Assembly (NCBI RefSeq): GCF_000315485.1
Contig: NZ_JH992942.1
Coordinates: forward strand, 660,028-724,027
Reading direction: 5' to 3'
DNA: 64,000 nucleotides
DNA from: Bacteroides oleiciplenus YIT 12058
GTDB taxonomy: Bacteria > Bacteroidota > Bacteroidia > Bacteroidales > Bacteroidaceae
A model generated the notes under the pieces. That model had not been told where the DNA came from, did not search any database, and worked only from the letters and a program-made list of their open reading frames with translations. Shown piece by piece: positions 33,331 to 42,253 of this stretch. The position numbers were made by a program, and so were the translations under genes. Position 1 is the first letter of the stretch. Each line of letters begins with the position of its first letter.

Positions 33331-34668
33331 ATGAATATCGAACGAATTATGTCCTCTTTAGAGGCAAAGCATCCCGGCGAGTCTGAATATCTTCAAGCCG
33401 TAAAGGAAGTACTTCTTTCCATCGAAGATATCTATAATCAGCATCCAGAGTTCGAGAAAGCTAAAATTATAGAACGCTTGGTTGAACCGGATCGCATCTT
33501 CACGTTCCGTGTTACGTGGGTAGACGATAGAGGTGAAGTGCAAACCAACCTCGGTTACCGTGTACAATTCAACAATGCCATTGGCCCGTACAAAGGCGGT
33601 ATTCGTTTCCATGCATCCGTAAACCTTTCCATTTTGAAATTCTTAGGTTTCGAACAGACTTTCAAGAATGCACTGACTACTCTGCCTATGGGTGGAGGTA
33701 AAGGTGGTTCCGACTTCTCTCCACGCGGTAAGAGTGATGCTGAAATCATGCGCTTCTGCCAGGCTTTCATGCTTGAATTGTGGCGTCATCTTGGTCCGGA
33801 TATGGACGTACCTGCCGGTGATATTGGTGTAGGTGGTCGTGAAGTGGGCTATATGTTTGGTATGTATAAGAAACTGACGCGTGAATTTACCGGTACATTT
33901 ACCGGAAAAGGTATGGAATTCGGTGGTTCACTGATTCGTCCGGAGGCTACTGGTTTCGGTGGATTGTATTTCGTGAATCAGATGTTGCAAGCTAAAGGTA
34001 TTGATATCAAAGGTAAGACCGTTGCTATTTCCGGTTTCGGAAATGTGGCTTGGGGTGCTGCTACTAAAGCAACCGAACTGGGTGCCAAGGTGGTTACTAT
34101 CTCCGGTCCGGATGGTTACATCTATGACCCAAACGGTATCAGTGGTGAAAAGATAGAATATATGCTTGAACTTCGTGCGTCGGGCAATGATATAGTAGCT
34201 CCGTATGCAGACGAATTCCCCGGCTCTACATTTGTTGCTGGTAAACGTCCTTGGGAAGTGAAAGCTGATATTGCGTTGCCTTGTGCTACGCAGAATGAAC
34301 TGAACGGCGACGATGCCCGTCAGTTGATTGAGAATAAAGTGATGTGTGTAGGTGAAATATCCAATATGGGCTGTACGCCGGAAGCTATCGACCTGTTCAT
34401 CGAACATAAGGTAATGTATGCTCCGGGTAAGGCAGTCAATGCCGGTGGTGTTGCCACTTCCGGTCTGGAAATGTCGCAGAACGCAATGCACCTCAGTTGG
34501 AGCGCTGCCGAAGTGGACGAAAAACTGCACGCTATTATGCACGGCATTCATGCGCAATGCGTAAAATATGGGACAGAACCTGACGGTTACATCAACTACG
34601 TGAAGGGTGCTAATATTGCAGGCTTCATGAAGGTGGCTCACGCCATGATGGGTCAGGGAATTATTTAA
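33331..34668 (+). CDS. gdhA: Glutamate dehydrogenase, NAD(P)-dependent, hexameric family I
   Basis: This 445-residue protein is the normal length for the small hexameric enzymes that interconvert glutamate and 2-oxoglutarate plus ammonia, a main ammonia-assimilation route in Bacteroides. Signatures include PYKGGIRFHASVNLSILKFL, LPMGGGKGGSDFSPRG with the catalytic Lys, PAGDIGVGGREVGYMFGMYK, and the dinucleotide fold ISGFGNVAWGAATKATELGA. AVNAGGVATSGLEMSQNAMH completes the active site. It is a single gene with its own promoter and a strong terminator at 34709-34746. Coenzyme choice cannot be fixed by eye. Confidence 0.97.
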   Translation: MNIERIMSSLEAKHPGESEYLQAVKEVLLSIEDIYNQHPEFEKAKIIERLVEPDRIFTFRVTWVDDRGEVQTNLGYRVQFNNAIGPYKGGIRFHASVNLSILKFLGFEQTFKNALTTLPMGGGKGGSDFSPRGKSDAEIMRFCQAFMLELWRHLGPDMDVPAGDIGVGGREVGYMFGMYKKLTREFTGTFTGKGMEFGGSLIRPEATGFGGLYFVNQMLQAKGIDIKGKTVAISGFGNVAWGAATKATELGAKVVTISGPDGYIYDPNGISGEKIEYMLELRASGNDIVAPYADEFPGSTFVAGKRPWEVKADIALPCATQNELNGDDARQLIENKVMCVGEISNMGCTPEAIDLFIEHKVMYAPGKAVNAGGVATSGLEMSQNAMHLSWSAAEVDEKLHAIMHGIHAQCVKYGTEPDGYINYVKGANIAGFMKVAHAMMGQGII

Positions 34669-34708
34669 AGGAAAACTTTGTTTAGTTGTATTTGTATTTG
34701 TGGTTTGT

Positions 34709-34746
34709 GCTGCCCTGCCTGTGAAGGTGTAGGGCAGCGCTTTTTT
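34709..34746 (+). terminator. Rho-independent terminator of gdhA
   Basis: GCTGCCCT (34709-34716) pairs with AGGGCAGC (34731-34738), followed by GC and six T residues. It lies 41 bp past the gdhA stop. Confidence 0.9.
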
Positions 34747-34748
34747 AT

Positions 34749-34835
34749 AGTGATTAGTGATTAATGATTAGTGGTTAATGCCGTGCAGCGTATGGGTGCT
34801 ATGTATTAATCACTAATCATTAATCACTAATCACT
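34749..34835. repeat. 31-bp inverted repeat of TGATTAGT words
   Basis: Arms 34749-34779 and 34805-34835 match at 30 of 31 positions. The loop contains TGCAGCGT, which is also present in the loop of the palindrome at 54135-54187, so the two belong to one repeat family. The right arm abuts the promoter of the M24 peptidase gene. Confidence 0.88.
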
Positions 34836-34844
34836 GTTTTTTTT

Positions 34845-34852
34845 TACCTTTG
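34845..34852 (+). promoter_or_regulatory. -7 element of the M24 peptidase gene
   Basis: TACCTTTG matches TAnnTTTG. Transcription from near 34859 gives a leader of about 20 nt to the ATG at 34881. It also rules out the in-frame TTG at 34857 as a start. Confidence 0.55.
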
Positions 34853-34880
34853 TACCTTGAAAATCATAAATAACAAGGAG

Positions 34881-36041
34881 ATGTTACAACCGGAATTGAA
34901 GTTGAGACGCGATAAGATACGTGTTCTCATGGCTCAACAAGAGATTGATGCCGCTCTTATTGCCTGCAATGTAAATTTAATCTATACGTATGGACGTGTT
35001 GTCAGCGGTTATTTGTATTTGCCGCTGAATGCTCCGGCTCGCTTGTTCATTAAGCGTCCTAATAATATTGAGGGTGAGCATATACATCCTATCCGTAAAC
35101 CTGAACAATTACCAGAGTTGCTGAAAGAATGCGGCTTACCATTGCCAACAAAGCTGATGTTGGAAGGAGATGAACTGCCTTATACGGAATATACCCGCTT
35201 GGCAGCTTGCTTCCCGGAGGCTACTGTGGTGAATGGAACACCTCTTATCCGCAAGGCACGCAGTGTAAAAACGGGCATTGAGCTTGAAATGTTCCGTCGC
35301 TCGGGTGCTGCACATACTAAGGCATACGAACAAATTCCTACCGTTTATCAGCCGGGGATGACTGACCGTCAGCTGTCTATTGAGATAGAGCGTCTGATGC
35401 GTTTGGAAGGTTGTCTCGGTATTTTCCGCACGTTTGGCCAGAGTATGGAGATATTCATGGGCAGCCTGTTGGCAGGAGATAATGCTACGGCGCCTGCGCC
35501 TTATGACTTTGCTTTGGGTGGCGAGGGGCTGGATCCGTCACTGCCTATCGGTGCAAACGGTGCGTTGTTGCAACCCGGACAGAGTCTGATGGTGGATATG
35601 GGTGGAAACTTCAATGGTTATATGGGCGACATGAGCCGCGTGTTCTCTATCGGCAAGTTACCGGAAAAGGCGTATGCAGCACATCAGACTTGTCTGGAAA
35701 TACAGGAAGCCGTAATTGAGAAAGCAAAGCCCGGTGCCGTATGCGAGGATCTTTATAATACAGCTATCGACTTGGTGACCAAGGCCGGTTTTGCAGATTA
35801 TTTCATGGGAGCAGGGCAGAAGGCGAAGTTCATCGGTCATGGCATTGGTTTGGAAATCAATGAAGCTCCTGTATTGGCCCCCCGCATGAAACAGGAATTG
35901 GAGCCGGGCATGGTGTTTGCTCTCGAACCGAAAATTGTATTGCCGGGTGTCGGTCCGTTGGGTATTGAAAACTCATGGGCAGTGACGGCAGAGGGGGTAG
36001 AGAAATTGACGCTGTGCAAGGAGGAAATAGTAGAATTATAA
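34881..36041 (+). CDS. M24 family metallopeptidase (Xaa-Pro aminopeptidase-like)
   Basis: The protein is 386 residues from the ATG at 34881, which is preceded by AAGGAG. The N-terminal creatinase-like domain (MLQPELKLRRDKIRVLMAQQ) is followed by a pita-bread catalytic domain. All five dinuclear-metal ligands are visible: the Asp of MVDMGGNFNG, the Asp of MGDMSRVFS, the His of IGHGIGLEINE, the Glu of FALEPKIVLPG and the Glu of GIENSWAVT. It lacks a signal peptide and should act in the cytoplasm on Xaa-Pro peptides. It is a single-gene unit next to the FecR-led locus but not obviously part of it, with a 114-bp gap. Confidence 0.92.
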   Translation: MLQPELKLRRDKIRVLMAQQEIDAALIACNVNLIYTYGRVVSGYLYLPLNAPARLFIKRPNNIEGEHIHPIRKPEQLPELLKECGLPLPTKLMLEGDELPYTEYTRLAACFPEATVVNGTPLIRKARSVKTGIELEMFRRSGAAHTKAYEQIPTVYQPGMTDRQLSIEIERLMRLEGCLGIFRTFGQSMEIFMGSLLAGDNATAPAPYDFALGGEGLDPSLPIGANGALLQPGQSLMVDMGGNFNGYMGDMSRVFSIGKLPEKAYAAHQTCLEIQEAVIEKAKPGAVCEDLYNTAIDLVTKAGFADYFMGAGQKAKFIGHGIGLEINEAPVLAPRMKQELEPGMVFALEPKIVLPGVGPLGIENSWAVTAEGVEKLTLCKEEIVEL

Positions 36042-36092
36042 TTTTTAGAAAAAAAGTAGTTTTTACTTTAGTATATTTATATTCTGCTTTGT

Positions 36093-36146
36093 ATTAGTTA
36101 TAGAAACTCGAAGTTAATAAAGACTTTGGGCAGTTCTATAACTAAT
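36093..36146 (+). promoter_or_regulatory. 13-bp inverted repeat upstream of the FecR gene
   Basis: ATTAGTTATAGAA (36093-36105) and its exact reverse complement (36134-36146) enclose a 28-nt loop that ends 9 bp before the FecR start codon. It could be a leader hairpin or a spaced operator. No T-run follows and no TAnnTTTG promoter is seen, so an ECF-type promoter may be used. Confidence 0.5.
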
Positions 36147-36155
36147 ATGAAGTGA

Positions 36156-37184
36156 ATGATGAGTATAAATGAAGATTTATTAGTACGCTATCTTCAGGGT
36201 GAATGTACCTCTGAAGAATCTGTCACCGTTGAGGCTTGGGAAAGTCAGTCGGATGATAATAAAAAGACATTAGAACAATTATATTTTATATTGCAGGCAT
36301 CCGATCGTTTGCAGAACATGAATGCTGCTTCTCCTGAGTCTGCTTTACTGAACCTGAAAAAGAAAATAAGTAGCCGGAGATATTCTTCTCTCTTCCATCA
36401 AAGTCTCATGGTTACACAGCGTATTGCTGCCGTTTTATTTATTCCTATTCTTATTCTTGCAGGTTACCTTATATTGCAAGATTATAATAATATCCAACGC
36501 TATGTAGAAGTAAAGACAAATTCGGGGATGATATCTTCTTTTGATTTGCCTGATGGTTCAAAAGTGTGGTTAAATTCTGGTGGTAAGCTTAAATATCCGG
36601 CAGAGTTTTCTTCAAAAAAAAGAGAGGTGCATCTTGAAGGGCAAGGATATTTCAGTGTGAAAAGGGATGAAGATGCTCCTTTTATGGTACGTATCGATGA
36701 TTTTTATTCTGTTGAAGTCTTGGGTACAGAATTTAATATTACCGCCTATGAGGATGATCATCTGATTGAAACGACCCTTGTTTCCGGTAAAGTCAAATTA
36801 AATATTCATCTTGTCGATGGGAGACTCATTCAGAAACTTCTTAAGCCTAATGAAAAGGCGACATATAACCGTGAAACACATCGGTTATGTATTGCTACCG
36901 TTAACACGGAAAGCGATAAGGTATGGAGAGAAGGGAAAATCATATTCTGTCAACATCCCATGGAGCAGGTTCTCAAAGTATTGAGCCGCTATTATAATGT
37001 ACGTTTTGCTGTGAAGAACCCCCAAATTATGCAATCGGAAATTACTGCCAAGTTCACCAATGAACCTTTGCAACAAGTGTTAGGCTATCTTGAACTGGCT
37101 TCAGGTATTAAATTCAAAATCAAGCATCCTGATAAAATTGAAAATGATACGCTTTCTACAAGTGTCATCGAAGTATATAAGTAA
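36156..37184 (+). CDS. FecR family anti-sigma factor
   Basis: This 342-residue single-pass inner-membrane protein has a cytoplasmic N-terminal domain (INEDLLVRYLQGECTSEESV) that would bind an ECF sigma factor. One membrane helix (about 90-110; IAAVLFIPILILAGYLIL) follows, then a periplasmic FecR domain (SGMISSFDLPDGSKVWLNSG, REVHLEGQGYFSVKRDEDAP, VEVLGTEFNITAYED). It ends with the DUF4974 domain (MEQVLKVLSRYYNVRFAVKN). It should relay a signal from the STN domain of the SusC encoded downstream. Unusually, no sigma gene precedes it. The only candidate partner is encoded 16.4 kb downstream at the end of the same gene run. The second ATG, at 36159, is an equal start candidate. Confidence 0.93.
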   Translation: MMSINEDLLVRYLQGECTSEESVTVEAWESQSDDNKKTLEQLYFILQASDRLQNMNAASPESALLNLKKKISSRRYSSLFHQSLMVTQRIAAVLFIPILILAGYLILQDYNNIQRYVEVKTNSGMISSFDLPDGSKVWLNSGGKLKYPAEFSSKKREVHLEGQGYFSVKRDEDAPFMVRIDDFYSVEVLGTEFNITAYEDDHLIETTLVSGKVKLNIHLVDGRLIQKLLKPNEKATYNRETHRLCIATVNTESDKVWREGKIIFCQHPMEQVLKVLSRYYNVRFAVKNPQIMQSEITAKFTNEPLQQVLGYLELASGIKFKIKHPDKIENDTLSTSVIEVYK

Positions 37185-37242
37185 AAATAGTATTAATCCA
37201 TAAAAATGATAGCCTATGAAGTAATAACTAAAAAACACCAAA

Positions 37243-37299
37243 ATACGGAAAGATGTTGACGCATCTCCCCGTATCCAAGTAATCAGCTGTTGACGCAGC
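37243..37299 (+). promoter_or_regulatory. Twin stem-loops with identical TTGACG loops upstream of susC
   Basis: The 146-bp FecR-susC gap contains two hairpins with the same six-base loop but different stems. The first (37243-37274) is ATACGG-aa-AGATG-TTGACG-CATCT-cc-CCGTAT. The second (37286-37299) is GCTG-TTGACG-CAGC. Identical loops on differing but paired stems suggest a structured leader recognised by a protein or small RNA. Confidence 0.55.
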
Positions 37300-37330
37300 C
37301 AATAATAACTTTAAAATCCATTTCAAAAAT

Positions 37331-40300
37331 ATGAATAATGTTGTAACCTTAAATGGATTAAGGAATAATTTATGTTTTTTTATCCATAAAATCCCTCTTA
37401 CCATGAGATTAACTGTAGTCTTTTTATTTCTGTTCATAGGAGGAGCTATCGCAGAAAACACACTTGCACAGAATACGAAGGTATCTTTTAGTGTGCAAAA
37501 TGAAACCATTGCAGATGTTTTGGAAGCTGTGGAAAAACAAACCGATTTTATTTTTATCTATGATAATGAAAATGTGGATGTAAATCGGAAAGTAACATTG
37601 GAGGTGAAGCAACTCTCTCTCTTTGATGTACTGAATCGGCTTTTCAGAAATACGGATATTGCTTATACCATTGTTAATGAGAAGATAATTCTTAACAAAG
37701 AGAAATCTTTTATTTCCATGCAACAACAGCAGAAACAGGTGACTGGTACTGTAAAAGATGAAAATGGTAACCCTGTGATTGGAGCAACTGTTTTTGTGGA
37801 AGGAACCACAATAGGCGCTGTGACTGACGTAGACGGACGATTTACCATTGAAGCGGATGGAAACAGTACGCTTCAGGTGCGCTACATAGGTTATGTCACA
37901 GCCTATGTCCCTGTCAAGCAACGTCGGAATATCGTTATTACCTTGAAAGAGGATAACCAAAGTCTTGATGAAGTAGTGGTGATCGGATATGGAACTGTGA
38001 AAAAGAAAGATCTTACAGGAGCTATTTCTGTTGTTAATACTAAAACAATGGGTGAAATTCCCAGTACTTCTGTTCTTGAATCTATGAATGGTATGGTACC
38101 GGGTATCGAGATTAGCATGAATGCCCGTCCTGGGGATACGGGATTTGCAACAATTCGAGGTATCAGTAACTTTACTAACAATACTCCGTTGTATGTGATT
38201 GATGGCTTGCCTACCAATGATATTCGCGACATGAATGTTAATGATATTGAGTCTATGCAAGTACTTAAAGATGCTTCAGCCGCTGCAATCTATGGTTCAC
38301 GTGCTGCTAATGGAGTGATCATTATTACTACTAAGAAAGGGACTAATGGAGCTGTAAAGGTAGATTTTTCTGCTTCTTATGCTATTCAGCATTACTCGCG
38401 ACCCTTTGAGTTGGCAGATGCTGAGGAGTGGTCTAAAATAAATACGGTAGCTCGGCAAAATGCAGGATTACCTACAATGTCGCATGATTTGTCCGTAGAT
38501 ACAGACTGGTGGGATGCTATTATTCGTACTGGAAATATTCAGCAATATAATGTGAGTCTTTCCGGAGGTAATGAGACTGGTAATTATTATGTATCCGGAG
38601 AATACTATACAAACAAAGGTGTACTCTATGGTTCAGGGTATGACCGCTTCAGTGTGCGTGTCAATACAAATGCTAAAAAAGGAATTTTCAGCATGGGACA
38701 AGCCTTGACTTTAAGTAATAATGTGGTCGATCCGACTGTTGCCAATACTATTATGGATGCTCTTTCTATGGCTCCTGTAGTTCCTATTTATAATCCGGAG
38801 AATCCGGGCGGTTATGGCTATGGTGATCCGAAGACGAATAATAATATAGGTAATAATCCGATAGCCCAGGATGATCTTGTAGACCGGACTAATAAAAATT
38901 TCAGAATTAGAGGTACTATATGGGGGGAGATAGCAATTCTGAAGAGTTTAAAATATAAACTGAATGTCGGTTATGAACTGAACTTTGATAATTCTAAAAC
39001 TCTCCGGCGTGAAGGGGATTGGCGTATGAATATGGCTTATCAGCCTTCTTATGTTAGTGAAAGTTCGGGACGGTTTGACAAACCTTTGGTTGAAAATACA
39101 CTTACCTTTGATGAGAAGTTTGGAAAGCATGCCATAAATGTAATGGTAGGTAATTCTTACCAGAAGGAAACTTATAATCAGATTTCCGGTAAAATACAGG
39201 ATATTCTTCAGACTTCCAGTGGAAAGTATTATGATGTAATGGATGCAGGTACGAGTTTGCCGCAAGCTGGTGGATATCGTAATGTTGCTGTACTACTTTC
39301 ATATTTAGGGCGTTTGAATTACACCTATGATGATAAATACCTGTTGACAGCTACATTCAGGCGCGATGCTTCTTCAAGAGTTAAAAAAGAGAACCGCTGG
39401 GGTAATTTCCCTTCTATATCTGCTGCGTGGAGAATCAGTAAAGAGAGGTTTTTTGCTCCGGTGAAATGGGTAGATGATTTAAAGGTGCGTGCAAGCTATG
39501 GTACACTTGGTAGCCTTAATATCGGTTACTGGGATTATGCTCCTGTCATCAATACATTCCTGGCTGCTACTTTTGGTACGGAACAGTTACAGCAGAATGC
39601 TGCTATCCAAACGAACCTTGTAAATGAGAATCTTAAATGGGAGTCACAGACTCAACTTGATTTTGGATTTGATGCGTCTGCCTTTAATAATCGGCTTACT
39701 TTTTCGGCTGATTATTACATATCCAAAACTAAGGATGTGCTTACAGCCATGCCGATTTTAATGACCACAGGTAATGGTGCAGGTAATCCGGTGGTAAATG
39801 CTGCATCATTAGAGAACCGCGGGTTTGAGTTTAGTCTTGGATGGCGCGAAAAACGCAAGGATTTCTCTTATTATGCTAATCTTAATTTCTCTACGGTGAA
39901 GAATAAAGTAACCAGCTTGGGATATGGCCGGGTAGATATTATTTCAGGACAAGGACGTACAGCTGTGGGACGGCCTATCGGAGAATTCTATCTGATAAAG
40001 ACTGATGGTATATTCCAGAATGACGATGAAATACAATCTTATAAAAATTCAGAGGGAAAGGTGATACAACCGGATGCTAAACCGGGTGATATCAAATATA
40101 TTGATTTTAATGATGATGGTAAGATTACTGATGCCGACCGTCAGGTATTGGGATCCCCCCACTCTCTTTTCCAAGCCGGTGTAAATATGGGCTTTGCATG
40201 GAAGAACTTTGATTTGAAGATGAACTGGTTTATGGATATTGGCTCGGATGTATTTAATGCTACTAAACAATACATGATTGGAGCTGACGCTGCTGGAAAT

Positions 40301-40663
40301 GGAGACAGTAATTATTTGAAGAATTTCAATTACTGGACACCGGAACGGCCGACTAATATACCGAGACCTATCGCCGGGAAGATTACGAATCGCCGTGACA
40401 GTGATTACTGGCTTGAAAATGGTAGCTGGGTAAAGTTAAAAACACTTTCTATCGGTTATACTATCCCTGAGAAGTTGTTACATAAAATTCATTTTAATAC
40501 TTGCCGGGTATATGTGACCTGTCAGAACTTGCTTACTATTTCCAGTTTCAGTATGCAAGATCCTGAATACAGAAAAGATAATATCTGGAACAAAGGTTAT
40601 CGTGGTGTGGCAGCTTATCCGAATCCTTTTGCCATAAACTTTGGAGTTCAGTTTCAATTTTAA
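37331..40663 (+). CDS. SusC/RagA TonB-dependent transducer with STN domain
   Basis: This 1110-residue outer-membrane protein has a long signal region (to ENTLAQ near residue 47). An STN domain (about 48-112; VSFSVQNETIADVLEAVEKQ) contacts a FecR anti-sigma. A carboxypeptidase-regulatory-like domain (137-215; VTGTVKDENGNPVIGATVFV), the DEVVVIGYG TonB region, the plug (VLKDASAAAIYGSRAANGVI) and a barrel ending in AINFGVQFQF follow. It should import an oligosaccharide with the SusD encoded 11 bp downstream and report its presence to the FecR protein. The coding sequence is AT-rich compared with the SusC genes at 16-24 kb. Confidence 0.96.
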   Translation: MNNVVTLNGLRNNLCFFIHKIPLTMRLTVVFLFLFIGGAIAENTLAQNTKVSFSVQNETIADVLEAVEKQTDFIFIYDNENVDVNRKVTLEVKQLSLFDVLNRLFRNTDIAYTIVNEKIILNKEKSFISMQQQQKQVTGTVKDENGNPVIGATVFVEGTTIGAVTDVDGRFTIEADGNSTLQVRYIGYVTAYVPVKQRRNIVITLKEDNQSLDEVVVIGYGTVKKKDLTGAISVVNTKTMGEIPSTSVLESMNGMVPGIEISMNARPGDTGFATIRGISNFTNNTPLYVIDGLPTNDIRDMNVNDIESMQVLKDASAAAIYGSRAANGVIIITTKKGTNGAVKVDFSASYAIQHYSRPFELADAEEWSKINTVARQNAGLPTMSHDLSVDTDWWDAIIRTGNIQQYNVSLSGGNETGNYYVSGEYYTNKGVLYGSGYDRFSVRVNTNAKKGIFSMGQALTLSNNVVDPTVANTIMDALSMAPVVPIYNPENPGGYGYGDPKTNNNIGNNPIAQDDLVDRTNKNFRIRGTIWGEIAILKSLKYKLNVGYELNFDNSKTLRREGDWRMNMAYQPSYVSESSGRFDKPLVENTLTFDEKFGKHAINVMVGNSYQKETYNQISGKIQDILQTSSGKYYDVMDAGTSLPQAGGYRNVAVLLSYLGRLNYTYDDKYLLTATFRRDASSRVKKENRWGNFPSISAAWRISKERFFAPVKWVDDLKVRASYGTLGSLNIGYWDYAPVINTFLAATFGTEQLQQNAAIQTNLVNENLKWESQTQLDFGFDASAFNNRLTFSADYYISKTKDVLTAMPILMTTGNGAGNPVVNAASLENRGFEFSLGWREKRKDFSYYANLNFSTVKNKVTSLGYGRVDIISGQGRTAVGRPIGEFYLIKTDGIFQNDDEIQSYKNSEGKVIQPDAKPGDIKYIDFNDDGKITDADRQVLGSPHSLFQAGVNMGFAWKNFDLKMNWFMDIGSDVFNATKQYMIGADAAGNGDSNYLKNFNYWTPERPTNIPRPIAGKITNRRDSDYWLENGSWVKLKTLSIGYTIPEKLLHKIHFNTCRVYVTCQNLLTISSFSMQDPEYRKDNIWNKGYRGVAAYPNPFAINFGVQFQF

Positions 40664-40674
40664 TATCTAGTGCC

Positions 40675-42234
40675 ATGAAAAAAATATATGTAATAATTTG
40701 TTTGTTAGGCCTTACATTAAGTGCATTGCTTAATCAGGCATGTAATCCTGATTTGTTGGATACCGTTAATCCGAACAAACTCACGACTAAGGAATTTTGG
40801 CGTACTGAAAAAGATGCTCAACTGGGAGTGAATGCTTGTTATGCCATCTTTTATCGGTTAGGTTCTTGGCATCGATATCTACATTGGCGTTTTGATCTTC
40901 TTTCTGATGAAGGGTATAGTATGAGTCCTATGGTACAGACCGGTGAATGGACTAAATTTATATATTCTGATTATAATCATGATAATAATCAGACCGTGAT
41001 TTGGAGAGAAGCTTACCGGGGAATATTCCGTGCGAACCAAGTACTGACCTATGTTCCTGGTATTGAAATAGCTGATGCTAAAAAGAAGGATGCTTATTTG
41101 GGACAGGCTTATTTCCATCGTGCTTATAATTATTTCCATTTAGCTGTGCTGTGGGAAGAAGTGCCTTTGGTGACCGAATTGCAGAATCCGGGTGATCAAC
41201 CCCAACAAGTAACATTACCAGAGATCTGGGGGCAGGTTGAGAAGGATTTGCTGGAAGCAAGTAATCTTTTACCGGAGGAATGGACAGGAGCAGAAAAAGG
41301 CAGGATAACTAAGGGGGCGGCTAAGGCTTTATTAGCTCGTGCTTATATGCAACAACATTTATGGGAAAAAGCGAAAGAGCAATTATATTGGCTGGTTGAA
41401 GGTGAGGGAAAGAAGTACTATGGATTAGTAGATAATTATAAACATAATTTTTCTCACTTGACAGAAAATAACATAGAATCAGTCTTTGAAATTCAGTTCA
41501 GCGATGCCCTTAATGGTGGAGAAAGCGATGATAAAGGAGCGACGAATGGGCATCAACGTTCTATTATTTTCGGACTTAGTGGAATCGGTTTTCGTGATGG
41601 TCTTGCTCGTCCGTGGTTAGTAGATGAGTATAAGAAAGAACGTACGATTGATGGCAAGCTTGATCCTCGTTTACGCGTTAGTCTTTTATATAAGGATGTG
41701 GCAACTGATTTTCCTGATGAAGAAACTGGAAAGTTTTATGGCAAAACCTGGGCTGAAGGTAAATGGGGGAATGATGTATATTATCGTAAATATTCACGTG
41801 ATGATTTCCGTACTACGGAAGATCGGCATTCTCAATTGAATTTCCGGGTAATTCGTTATGCTGATGTCTTGCTGATGTATGCCGAGTGTCTGAATGAGTT
41901 GGGAAATACAGAAGATGCTTATACTTATGTTAATAGGGTACGTGCACGTGCTCAGATGCGTCCTTTACAGGAGGCTTATCCTGAGATAGGAAATGACAAA
42001 CAGAAATTCTTGTCACGTTTACAGACAGAGCGTGTCCTGGAGCTTAATGGTGAGTGTGTACGTTGGTTTGATATCAAGCGTTGGGAACTTTATAATACTC
42101 CTGAAGGATTGGCTGCTCTGATAGCTCGTGATCCGGACTATAAAAATTTTGTAGTCGGAGTTTCTCATCGGCAACCACTTCCTTCCAATGAAGTTGCTAA
42201 TAATCCTAATATGAAGCAGCTTGACGGTTATTAA
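40675..42234 (+). CDS. SusD/RagB family outer-membrane lipoprotein
   Basis: This 519-residue protein has a lipobox at LLNQAC. SusD features are LLDTVNPNKLTTKEFWRTEK, AYFHRAYNYFHLAVLWEEVP, TKGAAKALLARAYMQQHLWE, RYADVLLMYAECLNELGNTE and ERVLELNGECVRWFDIKRWE, then a short C-terminus ending NNPNMKQLDGY. It is the surface lid of the adjacent SusC. The GH3 gene starts 19 bp after its stop. Confidence 0.94.
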   Translation: MKKIYVIICLLGLTLSALLNQACNPDLLDTVNPNKLTTKEFWRTEKDAQLGVNACYAIFYRLGSWHRYLHWRFDLLSDEGYSMSPMVQTGEWTKFIYSDYNHDNNQTVIWREAYRGIFRANQVLTYVPGIEIADAKKKDAYLGQAYFHRAYNYFHLAVLWEEVPLVTELQNPGDQPQQVTLPEIWGQVEKDLLEASNLLPEEWTGAEKGRITKGAAKALLARAYMQQHLWEKAKEQLYWLVEGEGKKYYGLVDNYKHNFSHLTENNIESVFEIQFSDALNGGESDDKGATNGHQRSIIFGLSGIGFRDGLARPWLVDEYKKERTIDGKLDPRLRVSLLYKDVATDFPDEETGKFYGKTWAEGKWGNDVYYRKYSRDDFRTTEDRHSQLNFRVIRYADVLLMYAECLNELGNTEDAYTYVNRVRARAQMRPLQEAYPEIGNDKQKFLSRLQTERVLELNGECVRWFDIKRWELYNTPEGLAALIARDPDYKNFVVGVSHRQPLPSNEVANNPNMKQLDGY

Positions 42235-42253
42235 TTATTTAAATAGAAAACGA

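Noticed and set aside
34857..34880. TTG start giving an 8-residue longer M24 peptidase
   Set aside because: The predicted transcription start from TACCTTTG at 34845-34852 lies at or after this TTG, so the ATG at 34881 is preferred.
37424..38260. 278-codon minus-strand frame opposite the STN-SusC gene
   Set aside because: It is antisense to a clear susC gene, with His/Ile-rich shadow composition.
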